A DNA stretch of 53,886 bases, taken from positions 1 through 53,886 of the forward strand of contig NZ_JAAMTH010000008.1 in the NCBI RefSeq assembly GCF_018283455.1, written 5' to 3'. This DNA is from Planococcus sp. MSAK28401 (GTDB lineage Bacteria > Bacillota > Bacilli > Bacillales_A > Planococcaceae). Of this stretch, positions 14,596 through 24,740 are shown piece after piece. The notes beneath the pieces are model-generated. The model did not search any database. It was not told where the DNA came from and saw only the letters and a program-made list of their open reading frames with translations. The position numbers and the translations under genes were made by a program. How positions within the stretch are numbered: the stretch's first letter is position 1; every line of letters begins with the position of its first letter.

Positions 14596-15138
14596 TCAGG
14601 AAGCTTTTGGTTTAATCTCTTCCATGTACCTTCTTATGTCTTCCTCCGACATTTCACCGGTAATGATTTTTACGATATCTCCATCTGGATTGATCAACAT
14701 GGTAGTAGGAAGTGGGCGAATGTTGTATGCCTCCATTACACTTTTATTTTTATCAATAACAATTGGGAAGGTTAAGTTTTTTTGTTCTGCATATTGTTTC
14801 ACTTCATAGTCAGACTGAGCAATATTTACAGCCAATATTTGCACGCCTTGATCCTTGTAATTCTGGTATTGCTTTTCCATCAATGGAAACTCTTTCTCAC
14901 ATGGTTTGCACCAAGTTCCCCAAAAGTTTACAAAAACTCCTTGTCCTCTATACTCAGATAGTTGCTGGCGCTGCCCATTTAAGTCAGTTAAGGTGAAATC
15001 AGGTGCCTTGTCTCCTACCTGTAATACCTCACTTTGCTCTTTCGTTAGTGCATTATAAATCGTAAATATGATGGCACCCGTCATGACAAGCAAGATAACA
15101 CTTCTCAAAATTAAACGTTGCTTTTTTCTTACAGCCAT
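14596..15138 (-). CDS. ResA-like membrane-anchored thiol-disulfide oxidoreductase
   Basis: 180 residues; an N-terminal uncleaved anchor (about residues 10-30, LRSVILLVMTGAIIFTIY) then a TlpA/ResA thioredoxin fold with the active site WGTWCKPCEKEFP. ResA-type proteins reduce apocytochrome or other extracellular thiols. ATG 15138 follows GAGGGGGG. It is last in a minus-strand operon with DsbA-like, DsbB-like, CopC and CopD genes, so a job in keeping surface cysteines in order under copper stress is likely. A 104-base gap separates it from the DsbB-like gene. Confidence 0.87.
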   Translation of the reverse strand: MAVRKKQRLILRSVILLVMTGAIIFTIYNALTKEQSEVLQVGDKAPDFTLTDLNGQRQQLSEYRGQGVFVNFWGTWCKPCEKEFPLMEKQYQNYKDQGVQILAVNIAQSDYEVKQYAEQKNLTFPIVIDKNKSVMEAYNIRPLPTTMLINPDGDIVKIITGEMSEEDIRRYMEEIKPKAS

Positions 15139-15242
15139 ACGATCCCCCCTCAGTACTAATCTTTCATCTTTACTAGACCCAAAACCATAGAAATTGTTAA
15201 ACCTCGCAGCAAAGACAGAATAACTTGAGATGCATATACAGA

Positions 15243-15683
15243 TTAAGAACGAGATTCTCTAAATGCCAGTAATAGCATAGTTACCGTGATTAAAACAAAG
15301 GCAATCAATGCCAAGAATGGAATCGTGATGAAACCTGCCCAATTGATATATTCTGAGCTGCATGGAACCCCATTGACACAGGGCTTGAATCCACCAAACC
15401 CAGGAATTTTTTGTTCCAAGTAGTGCAGAACGGAAATACTCCCACCCAAAAGGGAGAGTGGCAAAACGTAACGAGGCGCTTTAGTGTCGTTTGTAAAGGT
15501 TGCAATGCCCAAAATCAGCACTAAGGGATACATGGCAATCCGTTGATACCAGCAAAGTTCGCACGGAATAAAACCTTGCACTTCACTGAAGTATAGGCTT
15601 CCCAGCATCGCTACTAGGGAAACAAACCACGCACTATAGAGTAGAATCCCCGTTTTTCCAGACTGTCCTTGTTCTTTCGCCAT
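15243..15683 (-). CDS. bdbC: BdbC/DsbB-type disulfide oxidoreductase
   Basis: 146 residues, four membrane segments. The first external loop has CELCWYQR and the second has CVNGVPCS: the two cysteine pairs that pass electrons from the DsbA-like partner to quinone. The start is the ATG at 15683, which shares its A with the TGA of the upstream gene (TGATG coupling); the GTG three bases earlier is an alternative. The tight coupling to a BdbD-like gene is the usual bdbDC arrangement. Confidence 0.92.
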   Translation of the reverse strand: MAKEQGQSGKTGILLYSAWFVSLVAMLGSLYFSEVQGFIPCELCWYQRIAMYPLVLILGIATFTNDTKAPRYVLPLSLLGGSISVLHYLEQKIPGFGGFKPCVNGVPCSSEYINWAGFITIPFLALIAFVLITVTMLLLAFRESRS

Positions 15684-16360
15684 CACTCTGCACCTTCCAA
15701 TTCTTGATCAATCAAGGCTTTGATCGCATCATAATCAAAGGGGTCTTCCAATTGTTGGCCGTTAACTGAAATAGTAGGTGTTTGAGAAACACCAGCTTCT
15801 TCCACTAGAGCTTCATCCTTTTGGAGCTGTTCTTGTTGTGACACTTGTTCGATGTCTTCCTTTAGACGAACCTGGTCAATCTCTGGAAATGCTGATGCTA
15901 CTTCCATCAATTTTTCTGGAGTAATCCATGCGGCATCATGGTCTTCTACTGGTTGGGCATCATAAAGAGCTTTATGAAACTCCCAATAAATTTCTGGGCT
16001 CTGCTCATAAACCGACTCCGCAGCCAAAGAACCTAATACAGACTCATTTCCGTGAAAAAATACATTAATATAAGAAAACTTCACCTTTCCTGTTTCCACA
16101 TAGTCCTCTACAAGCTGAGGATATACCATTTCTCCCCAAGCTTTACAAGATGGGCACTTAAAGTCACCGTATTCCACTACTGTCACTGGAGCATTGCCCT
16201 CACCTAAAGTGGGCTGTCCGGAAACATCCACTTGTGCTGTTTCTACAGCGGGTGCTTCCTCTTGATTCAGAAATACCACTATGACGGATACAATTACTGC
16301 TAATACAGCGGTTGCTAGGACGATCCATTTCATTTTAGATTGCTTCGATTTATTTCCCAT
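15683..16360 (-). CDS. bdbD: BdbD/DsbA-type thiol oxidase
   Basis: 225 residues; N-terminal membrane anchor (about residues 12-32), then a DsbA-like thioredoxin fold with helical insert and the active site FKCPSCKAW, and a cis-proline loop SQTPTISVNG. It introduces disulfides into exported proteins and is re-oxidised by the BdbC protein encoded next. The start chosen is ATG 16360 with AGAGGA upstream; the frame runs to 16393 but the earlier ATG overlaps the copD end without a ribosome site. Confidence 0.92.
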   Translation of the reverse strand: MGNKSKQSKMKWIVLATAVLAVIVSVIVVFLNQEEAPAVETAQVDVSGQPTLGEGNAPVTVVEYGDFKCPSCKAWGEMVYPQLVEDYVETGKVKFSYINVFFHGNESVLGSLAAESVYEQSPEIYWEFHKALYDAQPVEDHDAAWITPEKLMEVASAFPEIDQVRLKEDIEQVSQQEQLQKDEALVEEAGVSQTPTISVNGQQLEDPFDYDAIKALIDQELEGAE

Positions 16361-16385
16361 TTTTATATCCTCTTTTCTACTTTTA

Positions 16386-17480
16386 TTATCCAACGCTGAG
16401 CATTAAGCCTACATAAAAACTCAACACACAAAACAATCCCATCACCAATGTCAAATATACAGGGATTTTTTGCTTGAAACTATAAATGACAAGACTGCCA
16501 AAGGCTGTGCCGAGAAACAAAAATAAAACGCCAAGAATGCTCCACTCAAATTGCAGATGCATCGCAGTATCCATCGAACCAGTATGAAAATAAGCAAAAA
16601 GATTGGAAGCTCCATTCATTCTTATAAACGATTCGATTGAATGGGGAGGTTCTTGTTGCCCTAATACTGCAGTTGCCGACAATACAAGTAACAATACAAC
16701 GCTTTCTGCTCTGGCCCAAGGCAATGGATTTACCTTTTTCCCTCTGCTTAATTTCGCTCTAATGAATACGCCATTGATGAAAGCAAAGAGTAATACTGGA
16801 AGAATTAATAAATGTTTCACTAAAATTGCTTGGCCATATGGCATTTGCCACGCATCCGTATAGTCTTTTAAATTCAACGCCAAAGTCATGATATATAATC
16901 CTGAAGCCGAAATGATAATTAAACATATGATAGCAAGTGGAGTGAACCATTTTATAAATGGGAGCCAGTTTTTAGAAGACACTGAAAACCAGCTAACAAT
17001 AAGTAAAATACCTATCCAAACCGTTGCAGCTGTAAAGTGTAAAGTATGAAAAATAAATCCACTTCCATCTGTTAATGAAGCTGCATGGCTTCCCCATCCC
17101 AACGCGAGAAGGAGCAGAAAAGTAAAAACGAGGGAGACAACGATCAATACTTTGCTCTTAAAAACGGGAGTAACTGATACGAAAAAATAGAAAAAAAGAG
17201 AAGTTAAAACCGTTACTGACCACGCTTGCCCTACCTCGAATTCCCCGACTACATTTTGAACGGTCAATAAAAGACCGATATCTTCGTATAGAAATACTAC
17301 AAGCCGAATGACGGGAGCTGTCGATAAAAAAGCAATGCCCAAGATGGAAATTTGTAGGACGCGTTTATTTATTACCAGATCCGGCTTTTTATTGGCTGGA
17401 ACTAAGTGAATAAGCAACGAGCCAATTAAAAGCGAAAAACAGAGATATAGAAGCATTTCAGCTATGTATAGCCAGATCAT
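16386..17480 (-). CDS. copD: CopD-family copper transport/resistance membrane protein
   Basis: 364 residues with about nine membrane segments; the middle matches the CopD domain (HTLHFTAATVWIGILLIVSW, with conserved His and Trp). CopC/CopD (YcnJ-like) systems handle extracellular copper and are linked to copper uptake or resistance. The ATG immediately follows the TAA of the copC gene, so the two are coupled; in YcnJ the two domains are fused. The gene is adjacent to bdbD, 25 bases away. Confidence 0.88.
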   Translation of the reverse strand: MIWLYIAEMLLYLCFSLLIGSLLIHLVPANKKPDLVINKRVLQISILGIAFLSTAPVIRLVVFLYEDIGLLLTVQNVVGEFEVGQAWSVTVLTSLFFYFFVSVTPVFKSKVLIVVSLVFTFLLLLALGWGSHAASLTDGSGFIFHTLHFTAATVWIGILLIVSWFSVSSKNWLPFIKWFTPLAIICLIIISASGLYIMTLALNLKDYTDAWQMPYGQAILVKHLLILPVLLFAFINGVFIRAKLSRGKKVNPLPWARAESVVLLLVLSATAVLGQQEPPHSIESFIRMNGASNLFAYFHTGSMDTAMHLQFEWSILGVLFLFLGTAFGSLVIYSFKQKIPVYLTLVMGLFCVLSFYVGLMLSVG

Positions 17481-18038
17481 TTAACTTTTTCGCCTCTCCA
17501 GCGCCCACATGAATGTACCAGCTGCGATTATCGCCAAAATAATAAAAATGATTATTACGGCATACGGAGGACTGGATGTTGTCGTTTCGCTAGTTTGCTG
17601 ATCCGTTTCAAAGGTTTGTGTTTCTTTAGTTGGTACCTCTGAAAGGGAACCTGTAATTTGCTCTTCTGTATCCTCTGTTTTCTTCACCTCTCCTGTTTTT
17701 GCGGTAAAGCTTAAAATACCTTCAATTGGATGCCCATCCGCGCCGATTATTTTCCATTTCACAGTATAGTCCCCATCAGGCATGCTGCCCTTAGGATTCC
17801 CACTCATTGATTGTTCCAAGAGCTGAACATTGAAAGGAACTTCCTCGCCCTCTTGGTTTTCCACGGTAAAGTTGCTGCCTTTCTCCAAGGCGGTATTGAA
17901 TTCAAGAACAATTTCATTAAGTTCTTCAGTCACTGTAGCTCCATCACTCGGCACACTTTTTTCGAGTGCAGTATGAGCAGAAACAGTAGTCGAACACATA
18001 AGCAGTATCAATACTGCCATTATCCATATTTTTTTCAT
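17481..18038 (-). CDS. copC: CopC-domain extracellular copper-binding protein
   Basis: 185 residues: signal peptide (residues 1-21), a predicted cut leaving His22 at the mature N-terminus, the usual Cu(II) ligand of CopC; LEKSVPSDGATV; the GADGHPIEGILSF motif with the second His; then a Thr/Glu-rich linker and a C-terminal membrane anchor (YAVIIIFIILAIIAAGTFMW). It likely captures copper outside the membrane and works with CopD. First gene of the operon; its promoter lies in the 170-bp region shared with cadC. Confidence 0.9.
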   Translation of the reverse strand: MKKIWIMAVLILLMCSTTVSAHTALEKSVPSDGATVTEELNEIVLEFNTALEKGSNFTVENQEGEEVPFNVQLLEQSMSGNPKGSMPDGDYTVKWKIIGADGHPIEGILSFTAKTGEVKKTEDTEEQITGSLSEVPTKETQTFETDQQTSETTTSSPPYAVIIIFIILAIIAAGTFMWALERRKS

Positions 18039-18146
18039 TTGCTAAAAACCTCCAGAATGGGTTGTTTTTATTTAATAAGCCACTTTCCCTCTTATAAAGT
18101 CTACCAAGAATCTTTGAACATTAAAACAATCGTTTGAATATTAGAA

Positions 18147-18196
18147 TTGACAAATCAACGAACTCTTTCTAAACTAATACTCAAACGAACATTTGA
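18147..18196 (+). promoter_or_regulatory. cad promoter and CadC operator
   Basis: TTGACA (18147-18152), a 17-base spacer and TAAACT (18170-18175) make a promoter for cadCA. An inverted repeat TCAAA-CGAACA-TTTGA (18181-18196), with AT-rich flanks, lies between it and the start, resembling the CadC/SmtB-family operator. GAGGTG is the cadC ribosome site. Confidence 0.7.
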
Positions 18197-18209
18197 ATGA
18201 GGTGTAAAA

Positions 18210-18587
18210 ATGGAGGAAATCGAAATTAGTAAAAAGAATGATACATGCCAAACTTTCTGTTATGACGAAGAAGTGATTGGAAGGGTTCAACCTAAGATGG
18301 TCGGCATTCGTGGGGTGGAGTTAATCTTCAAAGCACTTTCTGATGCGACCCGACTGAAAATTGCTTATGCTTTGACACTGGAAAAAGAATTATGTGTTTG
18401 TGACGTGGCCAATATTCTAGGGACAACCACAGCTACTGCTTCGCACCATCTGCGCTATTTGCGTAATATGGGATTGGCAGATTATGAAAAACGCGGGAAA
18501 TTGGTTTTTTATTCACTAGCTGATGATCATGTGCACCAGTTAGTCCGCATTGCTTGCGAGCATGCAGAGGAGGACCGATACAAATGA
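18210..18587 (+). CDS. cadC: CadC-type ArsR/SmtB metal-sensing repressor
   Basis: 125 residues; winged helix with the recognition region [13 protein letters not shown]. The metal-site cysteines match those of the staphylococcal pI258 CadC: Cys13 and Cys17 in the N-terminal arm and Cys62 and Cys64 in ELCVCD, so it should sense Cd, Pb and Zn. Binding metal releases the operator at 18181. It overlaps cadA by four bases (ATGA), giving coupled translation. Confidence 0.93.
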   Translation: MEEIEISKKNDTCQTFCYDEEVIGRVQPKMVGIRGVELIFKALSDATRLKIAYALTLEKELCVCDVANILGTTTATASHHLRYLRNMGLADYEKRGKLVFYSLADDHVHQLVRIACEHAEEDRYK

Positions 18588-20698
18588 GCGAAACTCAGGA
18601 CCAACACATTTACAAGCTCCAAAATCTATCCTGCACCAGCTGTGCCGCTAAGTTCGAAAAAAACATCCGAGAAATTCCTACAGTTGAAGACGTGAAACTA
18701 AACTTTGGAGCTTCAAAAATCACCATCGCTGGACAAGCCTCAATTGAACAATTAGAGCAAGCCGGTTCTTTCGATGGCATCCTGGTATATCCTGAACACC
18801 AACGATTGCCTGAAACCAAAGAGCCGTTTTGGAAGCAACGAGCGAATCAAACCACCATGGTTTCTCTCTTCTTTTTGATTCTCGGCTATATATCATCACT
18901 TCAAATTGGCGAAGAAGAAGTTATTACTATCGGCCTTTTTGGTCTAGCGATTTTGACAGGCGGTCTCAGTCTTTTCAAGGAAGGGCTTAAAAATCTTATT
19001 AAGTTCCAATTCGATATGACAACGTTAATGACCATCGCGGTCATTGGAGCTGCAGTTATTGGCGAATGGGGAGAAGGTGCTGTCGTAGTCTTTTTGTTTG
19101 CAATCAGTGAAGCATTGGAAACCTACTCCATGGACAAAGCAAGAAACTCCATTCGTTCACTAATGGACATCGCACCTAATACAGCTACAATCAAACGTGG
19201 AACACAAGAGTTCGAAGTAGATGTAGAGGACATTCAGGTCGGTGACATCATGATCATTAAACCAGGACAAAAATTGGCAATGGACGGCGTTGTCGCAAAA
19301 GGGAATTCGTCAATTAATCAGGCAGCAATTACAGGCGAATCTTTGCCTGTCCATAAAAGTGCTGGAGATGAAGTATTTGCAGGCACACTCAATGAAGAGG
19401 GTGCATTGGAAGTCCGGATCACCAAGAGAACTGAAGACACTACGATTGCAAAGATTATTCACTTAGTTGAGGAAGCCCAGGCAGAGCGTGCCCCTTCCCA
19501 GCAGTTCGTAGACAAGTTCGCAAAGTATTACACACCAGCTATATTAATTATCTCCCTTTTAGTCGCTGTCCTCCCCCCCTTACTTATAAATGGGGAATGG
19601 AACGAATGGATTTATCGCGGCTTAGCAGTTCTAGTTGTGGGGTGCCCTTGTGCTCTCGTCATTTCTACGCCTGTCGCTATTGTCACAGCAATCGGCAATG
19701 CTGCTAGAAATGGCGTATTGATTAAAGGGGGGATCCACTTAGAAGAAACTGGCCGTCTCAAAGTCATTGCTTTTGATAAAACGGGGACACTAACGCATGG
19801 AACTCCCGAAGTAACGAATATTGTTTCCCTGTCAACCATGACTGAAAAAGAAGTCCTTAAAACAGCTGCATCCATTGAAAACCTCTCTCAACATCCGCTG
19901 GCGGCTGCTGTTTTGCGAAAAGCGCAGAGCTCCAATATTATTTTAGCTGAAGTAGAGAACTTCCAGTCCATGACCGGCAAAGGCGCAAAAGCCGAAGTCG
20001 ACGGCCAACTGTATTACATTGGCAGTCCTCATCTGTTTACAGCTGAATTAGAACGGTCACCTGAAATTTCAGCGGGTATTGAAGCGCTTCAAGCTGACGG
20101 CAAGACCGTAATGCTGTTAGGGTCCCACACTGGGATCAAAGGATATATAGCAGTAGAAGACCAGGTCAGATCCGCTAGCTCTACTATCATTCAAAAACTA
20201 TACGATTTGGGCATTCAGAAAACGATTATGCTCACAGGTGATAATAAACTGGCAGCTACTTCAATCGGCAATAAACTTCATTTGACTGAAGTTAGATCAG
20301 ATTTAATGCCCGAAGATAAATTAGATGCCATTAAATCTTTACGAAAACAGTTTGGCAAGGTTGCAATGATTGGCGATGGAGTAAACGATGCGCCGGCACT
20401 AGCAACTTCTACTGTCGGAATTGCCATGGGCGGGGCCGGGACTGACACAGCGTTAGAAACGGCAGATATCGCACTTATGGCAGATGATTTAGATAAACTC
20501 CCTTATACTATTGGGTTAAGCAGAAAAACTTTGAAAATCATCTTTCAAAACGTAGCTTTTGCTTTAGGGCTTAAATTGCTAGCCTTGCTGTTAATCATTC
20601 CTGGATGGTTAACACTATGGATGGCCATATTTGCTGATATGGGTGCCACATTGATTGTCGTATTGAATTCTCTGCGCCTCATGAAAACCAAATATTGA
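18584..20698 (+). CDS. cadA: CadA-type P1B heavy-metal efflux ATPase
   Basis: 704 residues. An N-terminal metal-binding domain has [13 protein letters not shown]; the membrane CPC motif (C354-P355-C356), DKTGT phosphorylation site (D398), TGES and [10 protein letters not shown] hinge are all intact. It pumps Cd, Zn or Pb out of the cell at the cost of ATP. The start is ATG 18584 overlapping the cadC stop. A terminator follows about 50 bases after the stop. Confidence 0.95.
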   Translation: MSETQDQHIYKLQNLSCTSCAAKFEKNIREIPTVEDVKLNFGASKITIAGQASIEQLEQAGSFDGILVYPEHQRLPETKEPFWKQRANQTTMVSLFFLILGYISSLQIGEEEVITIGLFGLAILTGGLSLFKEGLKNLIKFQFDMTTLMTIAVIGAAVIGEWGEGAVVVFLFAISEALETYSMDKARNSIRSLMDIAPNTATIKRGTQEFEVDVEDIQVGDIMIIKPGQKLAMDGVVAKGNSSINQAAITGESLPVHKSAGDEVFAGTLNEEGALEVRITKRTEDTTIAKIIHLVEEAQAERAPSQQFVDKFAKYYTPAILIISLLVAVLPPLLINGEWNEWIYRGLAVLVVGCPCALVISTPVAIVTAIGNAARNGVLIKGGIHLEETGRLKVIAFDKTGTLTHGTPEVTNIVSLSTMTEKEVLKTAASIENLSQHPLAAAVLRKAQSSNIILAEVENFQSMTGKGAKAEVDGQLYYIGSPHLFTAELERSPEISAGIEALQADGKTVMLLGSHTGIKGYIAVEDQVRSASSTIIQKLYDLGIQKTIMLTGDNKLAATSIGNKLHLTEVRSDLMPEDKLDAIKSLRKQFGKVAMIGDGVNDAPALATSTVGIAMGGAGTDTALETADIALMADDLDKLPYTIGLSRKTLKIIFQNVAFALGLKLLALLLIIPGWLTLWMAIFADMGATLIVVLNSLRLMKTKY

Positions 20699-20747
20699 GC
20701 CAACCCCGCATAACCCGGATCGTTTTATCCTGGAATCCTAACTAATA

Positions 20748-20788
20748 AAAAGAGCCAGCCGTTCATTTATTGAACGGCTGGCTCTTTT
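20748..20788. terminator. Bidirectional terminator between cadA and the M23 gene
   Basis: AAAAGAGCCAGCCGTTCA pairs with TGAACGGCTGGCTCTTTT around a TTTAT loop; T-tracts on both strands serve the two convergent genes. Confidence 0.9.
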
Positions 20789-20818
20789 GGATAGAAACAT
20801 GGTGAAAAGATTTGCTTA

Positions 20819-22237
20819 TCAAGAACCGATGTAGTTTCTTGGATCTACTGCATTTGAACTTGAACCATTCCAGATACCAATGTGAATTTCAAAATGAAGA
20901 TGTGACCCTGTAGAACGGCCAGTACTTCCCATTCCGCCGATTCGTTGTCCCTGAGTCACTTTTTGTCCTTCAGATACGTTAAGCGCGCTCATATGGCCAT
21001 ATACAGTAGTGAACGTTTGTCCGTTGACGGAATGGGTGATAACTACCGCATTTCCTAATCCCCCCATAACACCTGCATGAGAAACATATCCATCTGCAGC
21101 AGCTGTTATTGCTGTACCGACACCATTTGCAATATCCATGCCTGAAGTAAACTCAGGTCCATCACCAATATCACGCCATCCAAAGTTAGATGTCACTCGT
21201 CCAGTAGTCGGCCGAATGAAGGGAGATCCTGACGATACAGCTGGGGTAGCCTGAGCTTCTGGCTCGCTTGCTAATACAGCCGATTCTGTAGATTTTGACG
21301 AACTTTCAACAGACTCCGCAGATTTTTCGGCTTTTTGTTCTTGCGCTTTTTGTGCTTGTACTTTTTGTGCTTGTGTTTTTTTCTTTGCTGCCTGCTCTGC
21401 TGCTGCTTTACGTTCCTGAGCTAACTTACGTTTTCGTTCTTCTTCAGCTTTTCTAGCTACTTCGGCTAGACGTTCTTGCTCTTTGGTAATTTGATTTTCT
21501 AAATCTGCTGATACATCAAGTGCTTCAGAACGTTGTTGCTCTAAATCGGATTTTTCTGCTGCCAATCGCTGCTGTTCTGCCTTCAAATCTTTTGCGAGAC
21601 CATCTTGTTCAGCTTTTTGTCCATTGAGCTCATTTCTAAGTTTTTCAAGCTCTGCTCTACGCTCTTCTTGTTTAGCAAGCTTGGTTTCCACCTGGGCCTT
21701 TTGATTTGCCAATAATTCTTTATCTTCTTCTTGGGTACGCATGATTTCACGGTCGGCTTCAATTAACGTATTAACAGCCGAAAATCGATCAATAAAATCA
21801 ACAAAATCCTCAGCCCCAAGCAAAACATCTATATAATCAACGGATCCGCCACTCATTTGGATAGCTCGTGCCCGTTCTTTCAGTAATTCTGTTCGCTCAT
21901 CAATTTTTTTCTTTAACTTAGCGATTGAATCTTGTAAATCCTTTATTTCCGCTGTCGTTTGTTCAATTTCGCCTTCGACAACTGCAACTTTTGATGTCGT
22001 TTCTTGAATTTGTTTATCCAAGCTTTGAATTTCTTCCATGATTTTTTCCAGAGCTGATTGATTCTTGGAAATTTCGTTTGCTTTATTATTAATTCCTTTG
22101 TTTAAATCATTCTGTTTTTGCTCTATTTCCTGTTTCTCTTGTTCGAGTTCACTCAATTTATCCGCATTTACTGTAGGCATTAAAATGGAGAATGCCAAAA
22201 TAGAAGATAAACCGGTTAATAACCACTGCTTTCTCAT
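20819..22237 (-). CDS. CwlO/EnvC-like protein: coiled coil plus M23 peptidase
   Basis: 472 residues: signal peptide (residues 1-25), long Glu/Gln/Lys-rich coiled coil (about 27-290), a low-complexity linker, and a C-terminal M23 (LytM) domain with NFGWRD, DIAN and STGSHLHFEIH zinc-ligand motifs. Proteins of this build cut peptidoglycan cross-links or peptide stems under control of their coiled coil. On a plasmid it may aid wall remodelling; a second M23 protein (46888) serves the transfer system. ATG 22237 follows AGGGGAAG. Confidence 0.87.
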   Translation of the reverse strand: MRKQWLLTGLSSILAFSILMPTVNADKLSELEQEKQEIEQKQNDLNKGINNKANEISKNQSALEKIMEEIQSLDKQIQETTSKVAVVEGEIEQTTAEIKDLQDSIAKLKKKIDERTELLKERARAIQMSGGSVDYIDVLLGAEDFVDFIDRFSAVNTLIEADREIMRTQEEDKELLANQKAQVETKLAKQEERRAELEKLRNELNGQKAEQDGLAKDLKAEQQRLAAEKSDLEQQRSEALDVSADLENQITKEQERLAEVARKAEEERKRKLAQERKAAAEQAAKKKTQAQKVQAQKAQEQKAEKSAESVESSSKSTESAVLASEPEAQATPAVSSGSPFIRPTTGRVTSNFGWRDIGDGPEFTSGMDIANGVGTAITAAADGYVSHAGVMGGLGNAVVITHSVNGQTFTTVYGHMSALNVSEGQKVTQGQRIGGMGSTGRSTGSHLHFEIHIGIWNGSSSNAVDPRNYIGS

Positions 22238-22649
22238 TGTTACTTCCCCTCTCGTACTTTAACTCTTATTTCTTTATGTATAGGTCAGTACTACATCATT
22301 TAAAATTCGCGCTAAAATATATCGTTTTATAATCAGTTGTCTTCCAGGACTCACCAGTCATTTCAAAACACTTTATTATCCTAGAAACCCGATTTTAAAA
22401 TCCAACTGTACCAGTGTATCATGGTGCTCTTTTACATTTGTTACAGGAACCTTGCAATTTCGTTTTTAATTCAAGGTATTTCCCAGTGCAGAATCTCAGC
22501 TTTTTTATTCATTTTTTTCTGTAAGTACCAATCGATGCTCCTAATTAGGAGATAACGGAATCAAATAAAGATGCTTGGATATATAACATACCCAAGCATC
22601 TTGAACGATTCTAAAGCCACTATGACCGTATTGAATTTTTAAGGAGGAA
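22238..22649. other. Intergenic region between M23 and amylase-like genes
   Basis: It holds the upstream region of the M23 gene and the hairpin at 22568. No frame of note is present and no promoter pair is convincing. Confidence 0.5.
22568..22602 (-). terminator. Hairpin after the amylase-like gene
   Basis: AAGATGCTTGG (22568-22578) pairs with CCAAGCATCTT (22592-22602), about 48 bases beyond the stop of the minus-strand gene; the T-tract is weak. Confidence 0.6.
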
Positions 22650-24095
22650 TTATTTTTTAGCAGTGGCAGCCTTCTTTTTCTTTCTTCCTCGACGCCAAGC
22701 TAAAAACAAGAACGTTAAGAAGGAGATATATAAGACTACTAACGCCGCGATATAGGCTTTATTGAAGCCTTTTTGTTCGATGATATTGAAAGCTTCTCCT
22801 AATTCTCTATCTAAAGTGATCCGGTAATTTCCCTCTTCATCCTGACGCGCAATATTGTTTTCGAATAATCCACGCAATTCCTTATCGTCGCCAACTACAC
22901 TGGCTGGCAAAGTCAAACTTTGTGTAGAGGAAGAATTGTTAATGGCGATAATCCAGGCTTCTTCTTCGTTTGACCGCTTATATACAAACCAGCCGTCTTC
23001 CTCGTGTAATACTTCCATACTACCCGTCCGCAAGGCTGCCGATTGATTACGCAGAGAAGTCAAGTTGGCTATATGGTCGATTAATTCCTCGTCTACTCCT
23101 AAATCCAAGATCGGATGGGTATCAGGAGTCGTTCGCCCGTTAACAGCAATTTCAGAACCATATTGTATGACAGGAATCCCTGGCATAGTTAATAATTGAA
23201 AGGTAAGCAACTTCCATCGTGTTGGCGGGAAGCCGCCTTCTTGGACGGTGTCCGCAGTGAACCGGGAAGTGAGGAGAGAATCAACTTGAATCAGCTTGCC
23301 CTCTGCTTCTTCCCAAGAACCGGAAAGCTCTGTTTCATTAGGGTTAAAACTCTTATAGCTATCTCTTAAAGCAGTCTCAATTCCTGGCATGACCACAGCA
23401 TCAAGGCCGTCTTGAGGCGGTGTTACATCATCGCTTATTACATAGAGATCCCGAATGCTTTTTAGGCTTTCAGAAAATCGAGTTATAAAGGCTGGATCCA
23501 AGCTATCTGCCTTTTTTATTCGAATACCGTCAATCGCATATTTTTCGATGAAGCCTTCAAATTGTTCAATTAATTGATCTTGTACTTGACGATTAGCGGT
23601 CTCCAGAGCGACGGTTCCATTTTTATTTTCAACAAACCATTCAGGATGACTTTCCCGCCACACATGTTGTTCACTCAATTCCTGAGTCGGCAGATCAATC
23701 ATTACCTTTAAATCCAGTTCGTGGGCTTTGTTTATAACTTCTTTCCATTCCTCCTGAGTACCAAAACGTGACTCTAACTCATCGTAATCCACCACGGCTG
23801 TCCCATCATAGGAAGTCGCAGAGAAGATAGGCCCAACGGAAATCATGGTAAACCCCATATCTTTGATGTACTGCATTTCGCTGCTTAGTCCTGCAAAATC
23901 TCCCCCGCTAAATGAATTAGGGTCTAGGGAATTCACATTGATATCATTTTGAATTCCCTTATTAAAGAATCGATCCACCAATAGGTCATAAATAATTTCA
24001 TCTTGCAACTCATTATTCTCTGAAGCTTCTATCGGCCTTGCTAAATTGAATAGTAAAAATCCCACCAACAGGATTGAAACCCATCTCTTTTTCAC
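22650..24095 (-). CDS. Membrane-anchored alpha-amylase-like (GH13) protein lacking catalytic residues
   Basis: 481 residues: signal peptide (1-24), a GH13-type barrel (DEIIYDLLVDRFFNKG, GGDFAGL, YIKDMGFTMISVGPIF) and a C-terminal beta domain, then a membrane anchor (about 450-468) and a Lys-rich tail. The three catalytic acids appear lost: nucleophile position DGIRIK has Lys194, the acid/base strand reads VISDDV without the Glu, and the third region reads VDSLLTSRFT where NHD is expected. It is probably a non-catalytic, perhaps sugar-binding, surface protein. Stand-alone gene, ATG with GAGGA upstream. Confidence 0.8.
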   Translation of the reverse strand: MKKRWVSILLVGFLLFNLARPIEASENNELQDEIIYDLLVDRFFNKGIQNDINVNSLDPNSFSGGDFAGLSSEMQYIKDMGFTMISVGPIFSATSYDGTAVVDYDELESRFGTQEEWKEVINKAHELDLKVMIDLPTQELSEQHVWRESHPEWFVENKNGTVALETANRQVQDQLIEQFEGFIEKYAIDGIRIKKADSLDPAFITRFSESLKSIRDLYVISDDVTPPQDGLDAVVMPGIETALRDSYKSFNPNETELSGSWEEAEGKLIQVDSLLTSRFTADTVQEGGFPPTRWKLLTFQLLTMPGIPVIQYGSEIAVNGRTTPDTHPILDLGVDEELIDHIANLTSLRNQSAALRTGSMEVLHEEDGWFVYKRSNEEEAWIIAINNSSSTQSLTLPASVVGDDKELRGLFENNIARQDEEGNYRITLDRELGEAFNIIEQKGFNKAYIAALVVLYISFLTFLFLAWRRGRKKKKAATAKK

Positions 24096-24400
24096 ACAAT
24101 TTTCCTCCTCAAAAATACCAAACTCGTTTTCAGATTCGGTTCAGTGTAACAAATATCAATTTTCTCTTCTATATAAAATCAAATACTTCATAAACTCTGC
24201 TTAAAGTTTTATCGATCCTGTGAATATTTAAGCTTACTTGGATGAAGCTTCAGTAGGTTAAGCTATTAGTACACTTTATTCTGTAATTAAGGAGGCAATA
24301 GGTATTGATTTTCTCGAAACATGTATTACAGTTAAACAGGATATTAACAATGGTCCAAAAATAAAATATCGCTCTTTCAATAATTCTAAGGAGGAATATC
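24096..24400. other. Intergenic region upstream of the amylase-like gene and the small membrane protein
   Basis: AT-rich divergent promoter region. An AAGGAGG followed nine bases later by a TTG (24304) opens a 19-codon frame that could be a leader peptide, but nothing else supports it. Confidence 0.4.
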
Positions 24401-24631
24401 ATGCTCTCTTCAAATAAAAAGCCACAAGATAAATCGACGACTTTTGGATTTCTATTTTACTTTATAGCCTTGCTCGGCTGGTCTATTTATGACTTTTTTG
24501 TCACGGGTACCACTGGATGGCAAGTACCGATTCTATTCCTTGGGTTTGCCATCTATTTATGGTCAAAAGTGTTTTATCAGCAACGAAAAATAAGAGAGAC
24601 AGTAAAAGAGTCCGAGTTGAAACTCAAGTGA
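24401..24631 (+). CDS. Small membrane protein of unknown function
   Basis: 76 residues, two membrane segments (GFLFYFIALLGWSIYDFF and VPILFLGFAIYLWSKVF) and a basic C-terminal tail. An excellent AAGGAGGA lies 6 bases before the ATG, and a strong terminator follows, so it is a one-gene unit. No family recognised. Confidence 0.75.
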   Translation: MLSSNKKPQDKSTTFGFLFYFIALLGWSIYDFFVTGTTGWQVPILFLGFAIYLWSKVFYQQRKIRETVKESELKLK

Positions 24632-24647
24632 ATGATAAGGGAACAAT

Positions 24648-24683
24648 AAAAAAGAGCGACGGGCTTTCCGTCGCTCTTTTTTA
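24648..24683. terminator. Terminator after the small membrane protein
   Basis: AAAAAAGAGCGACGG pairs with CCGTCGCTCTTTTTT; T-tracts on both strands suit this gene and the convergent CDF gene. Confidence 0.9.
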
Positions 24684-24740
24684 TCAAAATATTTTTGAAC
24701 ACTCTATTCCAAGCACTTTCAAATGAAGTATCTGCAAAAG

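Noticed and set aside
24304..24363. 19-codon leader-like frame after AAGGAGG
   Set aside because: TTG start, no regulatory structure linked to it, and no conserved pattern that I can judge.
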